A stretch of DNA of 64,000 nucleotides from JAMXLO01 sp963850535 (GCA_963850535.1 CAWKMC010000015.1:1-64000); one strand, 5' to 3'. Shown: positions 27,488 through 37,295, numbered from the stretch's first letter. Notes: a model not told the origin generated them from the letters alone. A program made the numbers and translations.

Positions 27488-28259
27488 TCAGGCTGAGGCT
27501 GTCAAAAACGCTTCGACCACTGCGACGAAACCCGACGGGTTGTCGGCGTGTAGCCAATGACCGGCATTCTTCAACGTGACAAAGCGCGCGCGCGGAAACA
27601 GAGCGCGGATGATTGGGCGGTGCTCTGGCTTGATGTAATGCGAGTCGGCACCGGCAATGAACAGGGTGGGGCCAACGTACCTGCACGCCAGGCGATGCAT
27701 CCCACGCCTCGATGTCGGCAAATCCGGCGATGATCTCCTGCAAGCCGATGCGCCAGTGCGGCGTCTGCCCGAGTTGCAGGTTCTGCAGCAGGAATGCGCG
27801 CATGCCTGCCTCGGGCACCACATCCGCCAACGCCGCATCAGCGGCCGCGCGCGTCATGCCCGGCGCAAGCTGCAGTGACGCCATGGCCTCGGCTACCGGG
27901 CGCAGATGCGGCGGATTGGGGACGGGCGCGATGTCGGCGACGATCAAACGCGCGACAGCGTCCGGTTGCGTCAGCGCGGCCTGCATTGCCGCCTTGCCGC
28001 CGATCGAATGCCCGAGCAGCGTCGCCGGCAATGCACTCATCGCATCGAGCGTCCGCAACACGTCGATTGCCATGCTGCCATAGCGCATATCGGCATCGTG
28101 GGGGCTGGACCCGTGGTTGCGCAGGTCGAGCGCGATGGTGCGCCGATGCGCCGCAAGCTCGCGCTGCACCGAGCCGAAGTTGCGCGCGGAACCGAACAGG
28201 CCGTGCAGCAGCACCAGTGGGGGATCGCCGCGCCCCGCCTCGATGGCGTGCAGCATCAT
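27488..28259 (-). CDS. Alpha/beta hydrolase, YbfF-like esterase (frameshift)
   Basis: Reconstructed as about 256 residues. Oxyanion region LVLLHGLFGSARNFG, nucleophile elbow LLGHSIGGKAAM, acid in LFIAGADSHY and terminal histidine in NAGHWLHADNP are all present. An extra base at 27680-27681 breaks the frame between PGVQ and YVGPTLFIAG. The start is taken as ATG at 28259, which overlaps the transporter stop as ATGA; an ATG at 28274 is also possible. It precedes the aconitase X genes by 18 bases. Confidence 0.88.
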
Positions 28260-29210
28260 CGGCGTATTGGCCATGCGGCACAGCCAACGCCGACTACGAT
28301 CAGCGCCGACCCGGCGAGCAGATCGGCGGTGATGGGCTCACCCAGCAGAACATTGGCGAGCAGCAGACTGATCGCCGGCGTGGTCAGAAAGCCGACGGAG
28401 GAGACCATTGCGGGCAGCGCCGCGGTCGCCTCGATGACACACCAGGTGCCGAACGGCCCGGCGATCAGGCCGATGTAGGCCAAAGCAAGCCATGACGTCG
28501 GTTGCGTGCCGATGCCACCGCCCGGCGCATGCCACAGCACCAGCGGTGCCAGCATCACCGCGCTGAGGGCAAAGCACCAGGGCAACAGTTCGAACATGGT
28601 GGACCGTGGCGTGGCGATGCGGGTGACGACGATCGCCACCGACCAGGATAGCGAGGCGGCGAGCAGAAAAGCATGACCGATCAACACCTCGCGCGCTGAC
28701 CAGTCGATCGCCCAAGGAACTCATCAATACCACCACGCCTGCAAGACCAAAGCCGGCAGCAAGCCATCGGCGCACCGAGATGTGCTCGCGGAGGAAGATC
28801 AGCGACAGCGGGGCGATCCAGATCGTCGTCGCGTTGGCCAGGATCGCGGTGCGGCCCGCGGCGACCCAGGCGACGGCCTCGTGCGCGAACGCAAAGTAGA
28901 GCCCAAGTTGGCACACGCCGACTGCAACCAGTGCGGGAACATCTTTCCGAACCGGCATGTGCAATCGTCCGCAAACAGCGAGAATAGCGGCGATCGTTGC
29001 TCCTGATACCAATGCACGGCCTTCTGCGAACCAGATCGGTGTGCTACCGAGACCGATAGCGATCTTGGTCAGGGGCCACGCGCTGCTGAGCAGGACAACT
29101 GACGTGGCAAGTTGGACATAACCGGCTGCCAGGCTTTGCTTACCGTCGTCCAATGCGACGGCGGTCCGGGATATCAGGACGTCAACAGGGGCGGGGGAAG
29201 CCTTCGGCAA
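28256..29210 (-). CDS. Drug/metabolite transporter (EamA family) (frameshift)
   Basis: Reconstructed as about 317 residues with ten membrane helices in two EamA repeats, for example VQLATSVVLLSSAWPLTKIA, AAILAVCG, LVAVGVCQLGLYFAF and ISLLLANVLLGEPITADLL with the family signature. An extra G in GGG at 28711-28713 breaks VLMSSL-AIDWSAREVLIGH. The start is uncertain: the frame extends to 29210, only 4 bases from the divergent DUF1028 start, so a later start near the first helix is possible. As first gene of the operon it may import or export the substrate of the aconitase X pathway. Confidence 0.82.
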
Positions 29211-29213
29211 CCG

Positions 29214-29870
29214 ATGACCTTCTCACTTGTCGGCCGCTGCGCGCGCACCGGCCAGCTGGGCGCTGCTGTCGCCACATCGTCGATCGCTGTCGGCGCGCGG
29301 TGCACCTATTGCGAGGCCGGTGTTGGTGCAGTGCTCACCCAGCATCGCACGGACCCGCGGCTGGGGCCACGTGGGCTTGCGCTGTTGCGTTCCGGCTGTT
29401 CCGCGCAGGAGACGCTGGATGCGCTGGTGGCATCGACACGCCACGCGCAGTGGCGCCAGCTTGCCGTGCTGGATGCCGCGGGCAACACCGCCGCCTATAG
29501 CGGGACGCGCACCAAGCCGGAGATGAGCGCCGCACCGGCGCAGGATGTCTGCGCGATCGGCAATATCCTGGCGACCGCGCGTGTTCCAGCGGCGATGCTG
29601 CGTGCCTTTCAAGCCGACGCACCGGCGCCGCTGGCGGAGCGTCTGTTGCGCGCTTTGGAAGGAGGCCTTGCCGCCGGCGGCGAGCACGTCCCAGTACGCA
29701 GCGCGCACCTGCTCGTGGTGGAACACGAGAGCTTCCCGCTGATCGATCTGCGCGTCGACTGGCACGATACGCCGATCGCAGAGCTGCGGGCGCTGTGGCA
29801 ACGCTATGAACCGGAGAGCAACGCTTACCTGCTGCGAGCGCTGGATCCGGAGAATCCGGCGATTCTCTGA
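29214..29870 (+). CDS. DUF1028 family N-terminal-nucleophile hydrolase-like protein
   Basis: A 218-residue member of the DUF1028 (Ntn-hydrolase fold) family. It begins TFSLVGRCARTGQLGAAV and shows AVGARCTYCEAGVGAVLTQ, RQLAVLDAAGN and CAIGNILA, all typical. These proteins are found in bacteria with peptidase-like operons; their activity is unknown. The start at 29214 is family-typical although the upstream GGGGGAAG is rather far away. Confidence 0.8.
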   Translation: MTFSLVGRCARTGQLGAAVATSSIAVGARCTYCEAGVGAVLTQHRTDPRLGPRGLALLRSGCSAQETLDALVASTRHAQWRQLAVLDAAGNTAAYSGTRTKPEMSAAPAQDVCAIGNILATARVPAAMLRAFQADAPAPLAERLLRALEGGLAAGGEHVPVRSAHLLVVEHESFPLIDLRVDWHDTPIAELRALWQRYEPESNAYLLRALDPENPAIL

Positions 29871-29879
29871 GTCGCGACC

Positions 29880-30363
29880 TCAGGTGTCGAAAATCAGGCA
29901 GGTCGTGGTGCCGTGCGCCAGCAGGCGGCCATCGCGATCCGTGATCCGTCCCTCGGCGGTGCCGATACGCCGCCCTCTGCTTAGTACCGGTACCTTCGGC
30001 TTTGATTGCCCCGGTATCTGTTGTGATCGGCCGCACGAGCGAAATCTTGAACTCCAGCGTCGTCTGGCCAGCCCCCTTCTCCAATGTCGATTGAATCGCA
30101 AGTCCCATACAGCTGTCGAGCAGGGTTGCTGAAAACCCGCCGTGCACGGTGCCGGCGGGATTGAGCGATCTATCGTCAGGTTCAGCGACGATGACGACGC
30201 GGCCGTGTTCCGCCTCGATTACATCATAGCCAAGTGTTTGCGCCATGGTGTTCAGAGGGTGCAATCCACTGGCAAGACCTTGGACGAACTCAAGTCCGGT
30301 CATCTCCCTTTGCCGGGAGGCACTTACAGTGCCGTATGTCTTGGGTGCGACGCTGCTGGACAT
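29880..30363 (-). CDS. PaaI-type hotdog thioesterase (frameshift)
   Basis: Reconstructed as about 160 residues. The hotdog fold signature is NPAGTVHGGFSATLLDSCMGLAI with the catalytic aspartate or asparagine region, followed by TLEFKISLVRPI and, after the frame break, RGRRIGTAEGRITD. An extra G at 29987-29988 (GGTACCGGTAC on the coding strand) separates AEGT from VLSRGRR. It hydrolyses acyl-CoA or aryl-CoA thioesters in general. It converges with the DUF1028 gene, leaving 9 bases. Confidence 0.85.
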
Positions 30364-30645
30364 GGCTGGCTCCGGTGTTCCCGGTTGATTTGCAGATGAG
30401 CGGGTTCGATCGGCCGCATAGGGGAGGATCGTCGCCTGTCTCGGCGTCGGCCATCCGTTCCTTGCTTCAGTGCCCAGCGATGGCTTTCCGATCAGAATCG
30501 GAAAACAAACTACACCCCTTGCCTATTCCCCGTCAGATGCGGTAGTTCTCGGTTATGGCACGGATGCAGATCGTTTCCGCCACGCGATTTTGGTACCGCT
30601 GGTACAGACCGGCAGCCTAGGATCGTGCACCACTAGCAGGAACCC

Positions 30646-30671
30646 AAAGCCGCCCTCGCCAAGGCGGCTTT
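30646..30671 (+). terminator. Intrinsic-terminator-like hairpin in the DAHP synthase leader
   Basis: AAAGCCGCC pairs perfectly with GGCGGCTTT across an 8-base loop and is followed by CGTATTTCT. No plus-strand gene ends upstream within 770 bases, so it either attenuates the DAHP synthase transcript or ends a small RNA. A second perfect hairpin (TTTCCGAT/ATCGGAAA, 30485-30504) lies upstream in the same 370-base gene-free stretch; the rest of that stretch (30364-30740) shows no gene. Confidence 0.55.
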
Positions 30672-30740
30672 CGTATTTCTGCCCCATCGAACGCGAAATT
30701 CGCCAAAGCAGGAGCGGCCTCTCAACCGAAGGAGGCTTGC

Positions 30741-30830
30741 ATGTCACGCTCAGATTTCGATTTCGATGTTGTCACCGGACCGTCGGTGCCCAGACCAGCT
30801 CCGCAACCCGCGCCCACGCGACAGCGGTGA
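30741..30830 (+). CDS. Putative 29-codon leader ORF upstream of DAHP synthase
   Basis: A 29-codon frame starts MSRSDFDFDVVTG after a strong ribosome-binding site (GAAGGAGG, spacing 5) and ends QPAPTRQR with TGA at 30828-30830, only 6 bases before the DAHP synthase ATG. That second ATG has no clear ribosome-binding site of its own, so translation of the short frame may re-initiate into the enzyme gene. The peptide has two phenylalanines but no run of aromatic codons, so classical amino-acid attenuation is not obvious. Confidence 0.5.
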   Translation: MSRSDFDFDVVTGPSVPRPAPQPAPTRQR

Positions 30831-30836
30831 CGTGCC

Positions 30837-32216
30837 ATGTGGACAAAGCAGGACTGGCGCGCCTGTCCAATTGCTCAGGCACCCGAATATCCCGATTCGG
30901 TGGCGCTTGACGCTGCAGAGGCAGAGCTGCACGCACTGCCGCCATTGATCTTCGCAGGCGAAGCCCGCGCCCTGAAGGCACAGCTTGCACGCGTCGCGTC
31001 GGGCGATGCATTTCTGCTGCAGGGCGGCGACTGCGCCGAATCATTCGCCGAGTTCCACGCCAATGCCGTACGCGACACGGTGAAGGTGCTGCTGCAGATG
31101 GCGGTGGTGCTGAGCTTCGCCGCCGCGGTGCCGGTTGTGAAAGTCGCACGCCTCGCGGGACAGTTCGCCAAGCCACGCTCGCAGCCGACGGAAACCATCG
31201 GAGGTGTGACGCTGCCGTCGTATCGCGGCGATATCGTCAATGGCATCGCCTTCGATGCAGCTGAGCGCGCGCCGGACCCGCAGCGCATGCTGCGCGCCTA
31301 CAATCAATCGGCGGCCACACTCAATCTGCTGCGGGCGTTTACCCAGGGCGGCTTCGCTGACCTCGCGCGCGTGCAGCAATGGAACCAGGCATTCATCGCC
31401 GCTTCACCGCAAGGCCAACGCTACGCGGATCTCTGCCACCGCATCCAGGAGTCACTCGCGTTCATGACGGCATGCGGCCTTGCGTCGCCCAATGCGCCGC
31501 AGCTGCGTGCGACCGAACTCTACACCAGCCACGATGCTATGCTACTGAACTACGAGGAACCGCTGGCGCGGCAGGACAGCCTGACCGGCGACTGGTACGC
31601 GTGCTCCGCGCACCTCCCGTGGCTCGGCGAGCGCACGCGCCAGGCAAACGGCGCGCATGTCGCATTCCTCCGCGGCGTGGCCAATCCGCTGGGACTGAAA
31701 TGTGGGCCGGCAATGACGTCGGACCAAGTGCTGCGTCTCATTGACTTGCTGAACCCGCAGAACGAACCGGGTCGGCTAACGTTGATCACACGTGTCGGCA
31801 CCGATCGCGTCGGCGATGTCCTGCCGCCGCTGATCAGGGCGGTGCAGCGCGAGGGACGCTGCGTCGTATGGTCGTGCGATCCGATGCACGGCAACACAGT
31901 TGCGACCGCATCCGGCCGCAAAACGCGGCCATTCGAGCGGATCATGTGCGAGTTGCGCGCGTGCTTCGCCGTACATCGGGCGGAGGGCAGCCGTCTGGGC
32001 GGCATGCATATCGAAATGACCGGCAAGGATGTCACCGAATGTACCGGGGGGGCGCAGCAGATCGATGAGGCAACGCTGCAGGATCGCTATCACACGCATT
32101 GCGACCCGCGGCTGAACGGTTCGCAGGCGCTGGAACTGGCGTTTAAGGTCGCCGAGGAGTTGAAGGCCGAGAGAGAACGTTGGCGGTCGGCGGCACTGCC
32201 GCTGGCAGCGGAATAG
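30837..32216 (+). CDS. Class II 3-deoxy-7-phosphoheptulonate (DAHP) synthase
   Basis: A 459-residue class II (plant/mycobacterial type) DAHP synthase, the first enzyme of the shikimate pathway, joining phosphoenolpyruvate and erythrose 4-phosphate. Landmarks are LLQGGDCAESF, VVKVARLAGQFAKPRS, FLRGVANPLGLKCGP, SCDPMHGNT with the metal histidine, GGMHIEMTGKDVTEC and the terminal DPRLNGSQALEL. The length is typical. It is preceded by a structured leader and a coupled short ORF. The E. coli class I symbols do not strictly apply, so no symbol is given. Confidence 0.96.
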   Translation: MWTKQDWRACPIAQAPEYPDSVALDAAEAELHALPPLIFAGEARALKAQLARVASGDAFLLQGGDCAESFAEFHANAVRDTVKVLLQMAVVLSFAAAVPVVKVARLAGQFAKPRSQPTETIGGVTLPSYRGDIVNGIAFDAAERAPDPQRMLRAYNQSAATLNLLRAFTQGGFADLARVQQWNQAFIAASPQGQRYADLCHRIQESLAFMTACGLASPNAPQLRATELYTSHDAMLLNYEEPLARQDSLTGDWYACSAHLPWLGERTRQANGAHVAFLRGVANPLGLKCGPAMTSDQVLRLIDLLNPQNEPGRLTLITRVGTDRVGDVLPPLIRAVQREGRCVVWSCDPMHGNTVATASGRKTRPFERIMCELRACFAVHRAEGSRLGGMHIEMTGKDVTECTGGAQQIDEATLQDRYHTHCDPRLNGSQALELAFKVAEELKAERERWRSAALPLAAE

Positions 32217-32321
32217 CCTGCCGACACGGCAAGGAGCATCATGACAAATGCTCCTCGCCGATGGCACCTTCGCCAACCTTCAAATCACGACGAGAGAGCA
32301 TCGGCTGGCCGATGAGCCCCG

Positions 32322-33844
32322 TCATCCGCGCAGCACGCTGACATCGCCGGGATTGACCAAATCCGGAACAGTCCAGCCGTCGAGATCATACTCGGCCGCG
32401 CACGATTGCGCGAATGCCTTCCACCGATCCGCGTCGCCGGACGCCGAGCGCACCGAATAGCGCGTAGCGACGGATCTCTTCGTGACTGCCCGCGTAGTTG
32501 ATTTCATACAACTCATGCCGGCCGCCGAACTCCGTGCCGATCGCATCCCACAGCAGCTTCATCAGCTTTACCCGCTCTTCTGCCGAGGCGCCGCCGGAGC
32601 CACGGACATACGCATCAAGATATTTGCGTATCTCTGGGGCTTTAAAGTCCGCCGCATGGGAGTTCAGGTAGATCAGCCCGCTCGCGACCGTCTTCTCGAC
32701 CAAGTTCTTGATCTGCACATACGCTTCCGGGGCCAGCACGTATACGCCATCGCGGGGCGGGCGCCGGGAAGGATGTAACCGTTCTCCCATGGGTCCGGCG
32801 ACTTCGCCATCGCGTCCGATAAGCTCCAGATCATATTGCGCCACGCGATGACCTCGCCCAGGTTCGCCTCCACGCCGCGAAATGCGCGCGTGCCGGTCAG
32901 TTCTGTTGCACGCAAAAACAGCCCGGCAATGAAATCCAGCTTCACTCCAAGCCGCGTGCTACCCTGCAGAAACGCGCGAGGCACGAAGCCGGTGCGGGGG
33001 AAGAAGTTGTTCGCCTTCTCGATGTCGCCGTAGACGAACACATTCTCCCAGGGGATCAGCACGTCATCCAGACAAAGATCGCATCGTTCTCGTCGAGCCG
33101 GCTCGACAGCGGGTAGTCGAACGGACTTCCCAGCACGGCGGCACGCTGCTCGTTGGAGACGCGGCAGATCAGTTTGACGCCCGGCGCGTTGGTGGGGACC
33201 ATGAACACGAGGGCGAAACTCCGATCCTGTACCATGCAGGACAGTGTGATGCGCGATAAAAGTGTAGTGCGTGAGCGCTGAACCCGTGGCGACGACTTTC
33301 GCGCCGCTGACACGTATGCCGGCATCTGTCTCTTTGGTGACATGGACGTAGACGTCGGAAGGACCACCCGCAGCGCCCGGCGCCATGTTGCGATCCACTG
33401 GCGGGTGGATGATCGCGTGATTGATGAACGGCACACGCTCCTGGCTGAGCCGATACCAACGCCGTGCGTTCTCCTGGTATGGAATGTAAAAGTCGGCATT
33501 GGCTCCCAGTGTCGCCAGGAACGCCGCCTTGTAGTCAGGCGATCGGCCCAGCCAACCATAGGTGATCCGCGACCAGGCAGCGATTGCATCGCGTGCCGCG
33601 ACCTGTTCATCGACCGTGCGCGGTGCAATGAAGTAGCGGTGCGTGAAGCCGCCCCACTCGGTGGGACAGGTCAGCACGTTCGCCCCCTCGCGGTGGTCTG
33701 CATGCAGCGCGTCGTACAGGCGGCATCAGAACGGCGGATATTGCTGAACGCACGGACGTGCTCGACGCGTCGCCGTAGATCCAGACTTCCCGACTCATCG
33801 TCGAGGCTTTCTAGAAACTCCTGTCCGGTGTAAGGCAGCGTCAC
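32322..33844 (-). pseudogene. 4-hydroxyphenylacetate 3-hydroxylase (HpaB) family monooxygenase, seven frame breaks
   Basis: The family is clear: LPYTGQEFLESLDD at the start, then REVWIYGD, VLTCPTEWGGFTHRYF, the flavin-site region DAGIRVSGAKVVATGSALTHY, RSFALVFMVPTNAPG, LIPWENVFVYGD, LAPEAYVQIKNLV and a C-terminus ending GDVSVLRG. Reconstruction gives 507 residues with three one-base insertions (near 33792, 33232, 32443) and four deletions (near 33777, 33733, 33070, 32762), which sum to a whole number of codons. The start is GTG at 33844 after GGGGGAG. Known members hydroxylate phenols with reduced FAD. Protein sequence conservation between the breaks is good, so sequencing error is more likely than old decay, but this gene cannot be called functional from the text. 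Confidence 0.78.
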
Positions 33845-34024
33845 GGTAAGTCTCCCCCATGATTGTTATGACGTTCCGGCACGACCGCAGCATGGGCGGC
33901 CGTGCTAGCCAAGTGTTCTTCGGCGAAGTCTCTCGGTTTGAGCTGGCAATTACCGTCCGCTAGTTTTCTCGCCCAATCAACTGGTCGAATGGTCATCGTC
34001 ACCGCGCCATAAGAGGGCACAGCC

Positions 34025-35167
34025 ATGTCCAGGATCCGCGACATCCGCGTCATTCCACTTGAATGCAACCTGCCCCGGGCAAGGGCTATGGCTCGGCGCG
34101 CGGTCTCACCAACCGACGTGGCGGCGGGCTGGTGCTGCTGGACACGGAAGACGGCGTGCAGGGCATAGGCGAAGCGTGGGGACCGCCTTCCGTCACGCGC
34201 GCCTGCCTGGAGGTGGTGAAGCCACTCTATGTCGGCCGCAGCGTGTTCGCACAGCGCGGCGCAGCGCAGACCGTGCTGGCGCGCATGTATCACTTCGGCA
34301 CGCAGAACCAATTGATCGCGCTGATGGGCGGTATCGACATCGCCGCGCACGACGCGATGGGCAAGCTGTTGAACCTGTCGGTTGCCGACCTGATCGGCGG
34401 TCGTCAGCGCGAGCGCATGCCGGTCTATGCCTCTGGCGGGTACTTCACCGAAGCGGACGACCAGGATGGTGCACTCGCGCAGCAGCTCGAGCGCAATGCC
34501 GCGCGCGGCTTCACTGCCTTCAAGATCAAGATCGGTCGCCATCCGGCCGAGGACGCAGCGCGTGTCACGCTGGCGCGGCGCATCATTGGCGAGACACCGC
34601 TACTCACCGTCGATACCAACGGCAACTACACTGAAGACGGCGTTTTGGAGAGCATGCGCCACACCGTGCCGTTCGACGTTCACTGGTACGAGGAACCACT
34701 CGCGCCACAGGACTGGGCCGGCTACGCCAGTCTGAAGGCGCGCGCGCCGGTGTCGCTGGCGACCGGCGAGGCGCTGTACAGCGTGTTCGACTTCCGCCGG
34801 CTGATCGATGCACGCCTAGCTGTCGATCGTGCAGCCCGATCTTACGCTATGCGGCGGGTTCGACGTCGCGCGTACCATCGGCATACTGTGCGCCGCCGAG
34901 CATCTTCGGCTCTCGCCACATGTATGGGGCACCGGCATCGGGCTCGCGGCGGCGGTGCAGTTCGTTGCGTCACTGCCGAACTATCCGCATGGCGCACACG
35001 TGCCGTATCCACCGCTGGTCGAGTACGATGTCGGCGACAATGCGCTACAGAACGAGATCTTCGTCGAACCGCTGCGTTATGCCGACGGCCACCTGGTCGT
35101 GCCGCAGGGTCCAGGGCTCGGCGTGGCTCTCGATGAGGCAGCGGTCAAGCGGTTCAGTCAGGCTTGA
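34025..35167 (+). CDS. Mandelate racemase/muconate lactonizing enzyme-family protein (two frame breaks)
   Basis: Reconstructed as 380 residues of the enolase superfamily. Catalytic elements are the KxK pair in FKIKIGRHP, metal ligands in LTVDTNGNY, WYEEPLAP and ATGEAL, and a C-terminal histidine in SPHVWGTGIG, which fits the mandelate racemase subgroup acting on acid sugars. A missing C in the run at 34073-34076 breaks NLP-PGKGYGSARGL, and one extra base near 34821-34825 breaks LAV-IVQPDLTLCGGF. The start follows GAGGG. It is divergent from the HpaB-like gene and overlaps msrB convergently by 14 bases. Confidence 0.85.
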
Positions 35168-35582
35168 AGTCCATCGCCGCGCCGTTCATGCAGTAGCGCT
35201 CGCCAGTCGGCTTAGGTCCGTCCGGGAACACATGGCCCAGATGGCCGCCGCACTTGCTGCAATGCACCTCGGTTCGGGTCATGAAGAAGCTGCGGTCCTC
35301 GTTGGTGCCGACGGCACCCTCCAGCGGTTGATAGAAGCTCGGCCAACCGGTCCCGCTTTCAAATTTGGTGTCCGAAGCGAACAACTCCTGCCCGCAGCCG
35401 GCACAGATGAACCTCCCGTGGCGCTTTTCCGCATTCAACGGGCTGGTGCCGGCGCGCTCCGTGCCGTGCTTGCGCAGCACCTGATAGGCGGCCGGCGACA
35501 GCTTCGCGCGCCACTCGTCATCAGTATGATTGACCGGGAACGCTTCGGTGTCTGTTGCGTGCGACGAGCCAAACAGCCGCAT
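35154..35582 (-). CDS. msrB: Peptide-methionine (R)-S-oxide reductase MsrB
   Basis: A 142-residue MsrB. Zinc cysteines are CAGCG and CSKCG, the substrate region is SGTGWPSFYQP, GHLGHVFPDGP is conserved, and the catalytic cysteine is in RYCMNG. It repairs methionine-R-sulfoxide with thioredoxin. The start MRLFGSS is chosen by family alignment; the longer frame upstream crosses the divergent FAH-family gene. The promoter must lie in the 62 bases between the two genes. Confidence 0.95.
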   Translation of the reverse strand: MRLFGSSHATDTEAFPVNHTDDEWRAKLSPAAYQVLRKHGTERAGTSPLNAEKRHGRFICAGCGQELFASDTKFESGTGWPSFYQPLEGAVGTNEDRSFFMTRTEVHCSKCGGHLGHVFPDGPKPTGERYCMNGAAMDFKPD

Positions 35583-35644
35583 GGGCCTGCCTCCTGTGGT
35601 TGGTCGTAGTATAGGGTGCCGCATCTGGCTTTGGGAGGACTCGC

Positions 35645-36832
35645 ATGGCCGCGTTGCGTGACGCATTGCAGCCGGTGCTGCCGGACGACGCCGGACAGGC
35701 AGTGCTGGCCGGACGGGTGTGGCGGCCGGACGTCGCCGGTCCCTCGGTGGTGGCCGTGCGCGAGGGCGAACTGGTCGATGTGTCGGCAATGTTCCCCACC
35801 ATGCGCGACTTGTGCGAAATACACGACCCGGCGTCCGCATTGCGCAGTGCGGATGGTGAGCGCATCGGCAGCGTCGAGGCCGCACTACTCAACACGCCGC
35901 CCGAACAGCGCGATCCGGGCAAGCCGTGGCTGCTCGCACCGATCGACCTGCAGGCCATCAAGGCCGCCGGTGTCACCTTCGTGCTCTCCATGATCGAGCG
36001 GGTGATCGAGGAACGCGCACGCGGCGACATGGCTGCCGCAGTTGAGATCCGCGCAGTGGTCAACCGCCTGGTGGGCGATGACCTCGCCCGCCTGAAGCCC
36101 GGATCACCCGAGGCCGCGCATCTGAAGCAGGTGCTGATCGAGCAGGGCGCGTGGAGCCAGTATCTGGAAGTGGGCATCGGACCGGACGCCGAGATCTTCA
36201 CCAAGGCGCAGCCGATGGCCGCAGTCGGCACCGGAATGGATGCCGGCGTCCATCCGAACTCCTCGTGGAACAACCCGGAGCCCGAGGTGGTGCTGGTGGC
36301 GTCGTCGGCGGGTCGGATCGTGGCGGCGACGCTGGGCAATGACGTCAATCTGCGCGACGTGGAAGGGCGCTCGGCCCTGTTGCTCGGCAAGGCGAAGGAC
36401 AACAACGCATCCTGTGCCATCGGCCCGTTCCTACGGCTGTTCGATGCGCGGTTCGCGTTGGACGATATCCGGCAGACCACGGTGTCGCTGACGGTTGAGG
36501 GCACCGACGGCTTCAGGTTGGAAGGTGCATCGTCGATCGCCAGGATCAGTCGCGATCCCGCCGATCTGGTGGCGCAGATGGTCAATCAGCATCACCGCTA
36601 TCCCGATGGGGCCGTGCTGTTCCTTGGCACGATGTTCGCCCCGGTCGAGGATCGCGATGCGCCGGGCAAGGGCTTTACGCACAAGACGCGTGACATCGTG
36701 ACGATTGCCGCGCCCAAACTCGGGAGTCTGGTCAATCGCATGATGCCGACTGACCAGTGCGAGCCATGGACCTTCGGCGCAGGCGCCCTGATGCAGAACC
36801 TAGCCGAGCGCGGACTGCTGCGTCGGCAGTGA
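35645..36832 (+). CDS. Fumarylacetoacetate hydrolase (FAH) family protein
   Basis: A 395-residue FAH-superfamily protein of the longer two-domain type. The metal-binding glutamates fall in NNPEPEVVLVAS, followed by GNDVNLRDVEGRSALLLGKAKDNNAS, HHRYPDGAVLFLGTMFAP and the C-terminal THKTRDIVTIAAPKLGSLVN. Members cleave C-C bonds of acylpyruvates or hydrate, dehydrate or decarboxylate related acids. With the HpaB-like monooxygenase and the enolase-superfamily gene it hints at aromatic or sugar-acid catabolism, which is contextual only. GGGAGG lies before the ATG. The gene is intact. Confidence 0.9.
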   Translation: MAALRDALQPVLPDDAGQAVLAGRVWRPDVAGPSVVAVREGELVDVSAMFPTMRDLCEIHDPASALRSADGERIGSVEAALLNTPPEQRDPGKPWLLAPIDLQAIKAAGVTFVLSMIERVIEERARGDMAAAVEIRAVVNRLVGDDLARLKPGSPEAAHLKQVLIEQGAWSQYLEVGIGPDAEIFTKAQPMAAVGTGMDAGVHPNSSWNNPEPEVVLVASSAGRIVAATLGNDVNLRDVEGRSALLLGKAKDNNASCAIGPFLRLFDARFALDDIRQTTVSLTVEGTDGFRLEGASSIARISRDPADLVAQMVNQHHRYPDGAVLFLGTMFAPVEDRDAPGKGFTHKTRDIVTIAAPKLGSLVNRMMPTDQCEPWTFGAGALMQNLAERGLLRRQ

Positions 36833-36834
36833 TC

Positions 36835-37128
36835 TCAGGCGGCGGCCAGCCCCGCGGTGGTCAGCGTCAGGCTGTCCTCGTCGACGACCAACCACCCTTG
36901 CGAGGCCGCATAGCGACATGCCAACCGGAAATCGGGCATCTTCCAGTCGCCCACTTCCGAACTGTCCGCCAGCTCGTCCAGACTGAGCTTGGCCCCGATC
37001 CGGCAGGATTTGCCATAGACGATGATTGCCAGCAGGCGCCGACCAATTGTTTCCGCCGTCTGCTTGCCTGGACGATTGCGGGCAATCCGAACCTGTCGGG
37101 CGCCCTGGTGTTCGATGTGTTCTCCCAT
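36835..37128 (-). CDS. Hypothetical protein, possible winged-helix fold
   Basis: A 97-residue product from the start MGEHIEHQGARQ. The sequence has a helix-rich middle (TIGRRLLAIIVYG, LSLDELADSSEVGDWKMPDFRLACRYAASQGW) ending in a beta hairpin (LVVDEDSLTLTTAG), which looks like a small winged helix. It ends immediately beside the FAH-family gene, 2 bases away and convergent. The frame continues upstream to 37392 but that part lacks protein-like composition. Function unknown. Confidence 0.55.
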   Translation of the reverse strand: MGEHIEHQGARQVRIARNRPGKQTAETIGRRLLAIIVYGKSCRIGAKLSLDELADSSEVGDWKMPDFRLACRYAASQGWLVVDEDSLTLTTAGLAAA

Positions 37129-37295
37129 GCAGATCCGAGTAGCGCTGACTGCCTTTACTGACCAGTCGGCGACGCGCCGTAAGCACTCACTGTTGTGTGA
37201 GAAGGCGCCTGGTCGCAGAGAGCCTCGCCGATTGGTTTGAGGCCGGGGCGGGCATCGTTCCTGTACAGACTCATTCACAGTCCAGGGGACAAGGC

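Noticed and set aside
26177..27496. Plus-strand 439-codon frame opposite aconitase X
   Set aside because: The minus-strand aconitase X large subunit is complete and family-consistent; the plus frame has no recognisable domains.
32322..33844. Annotating the HpaB region as several separate small genes
   Set aside because: The open frames in this stretch carry successive pieces of one protein in order, and the indels sum to an intact codon count.
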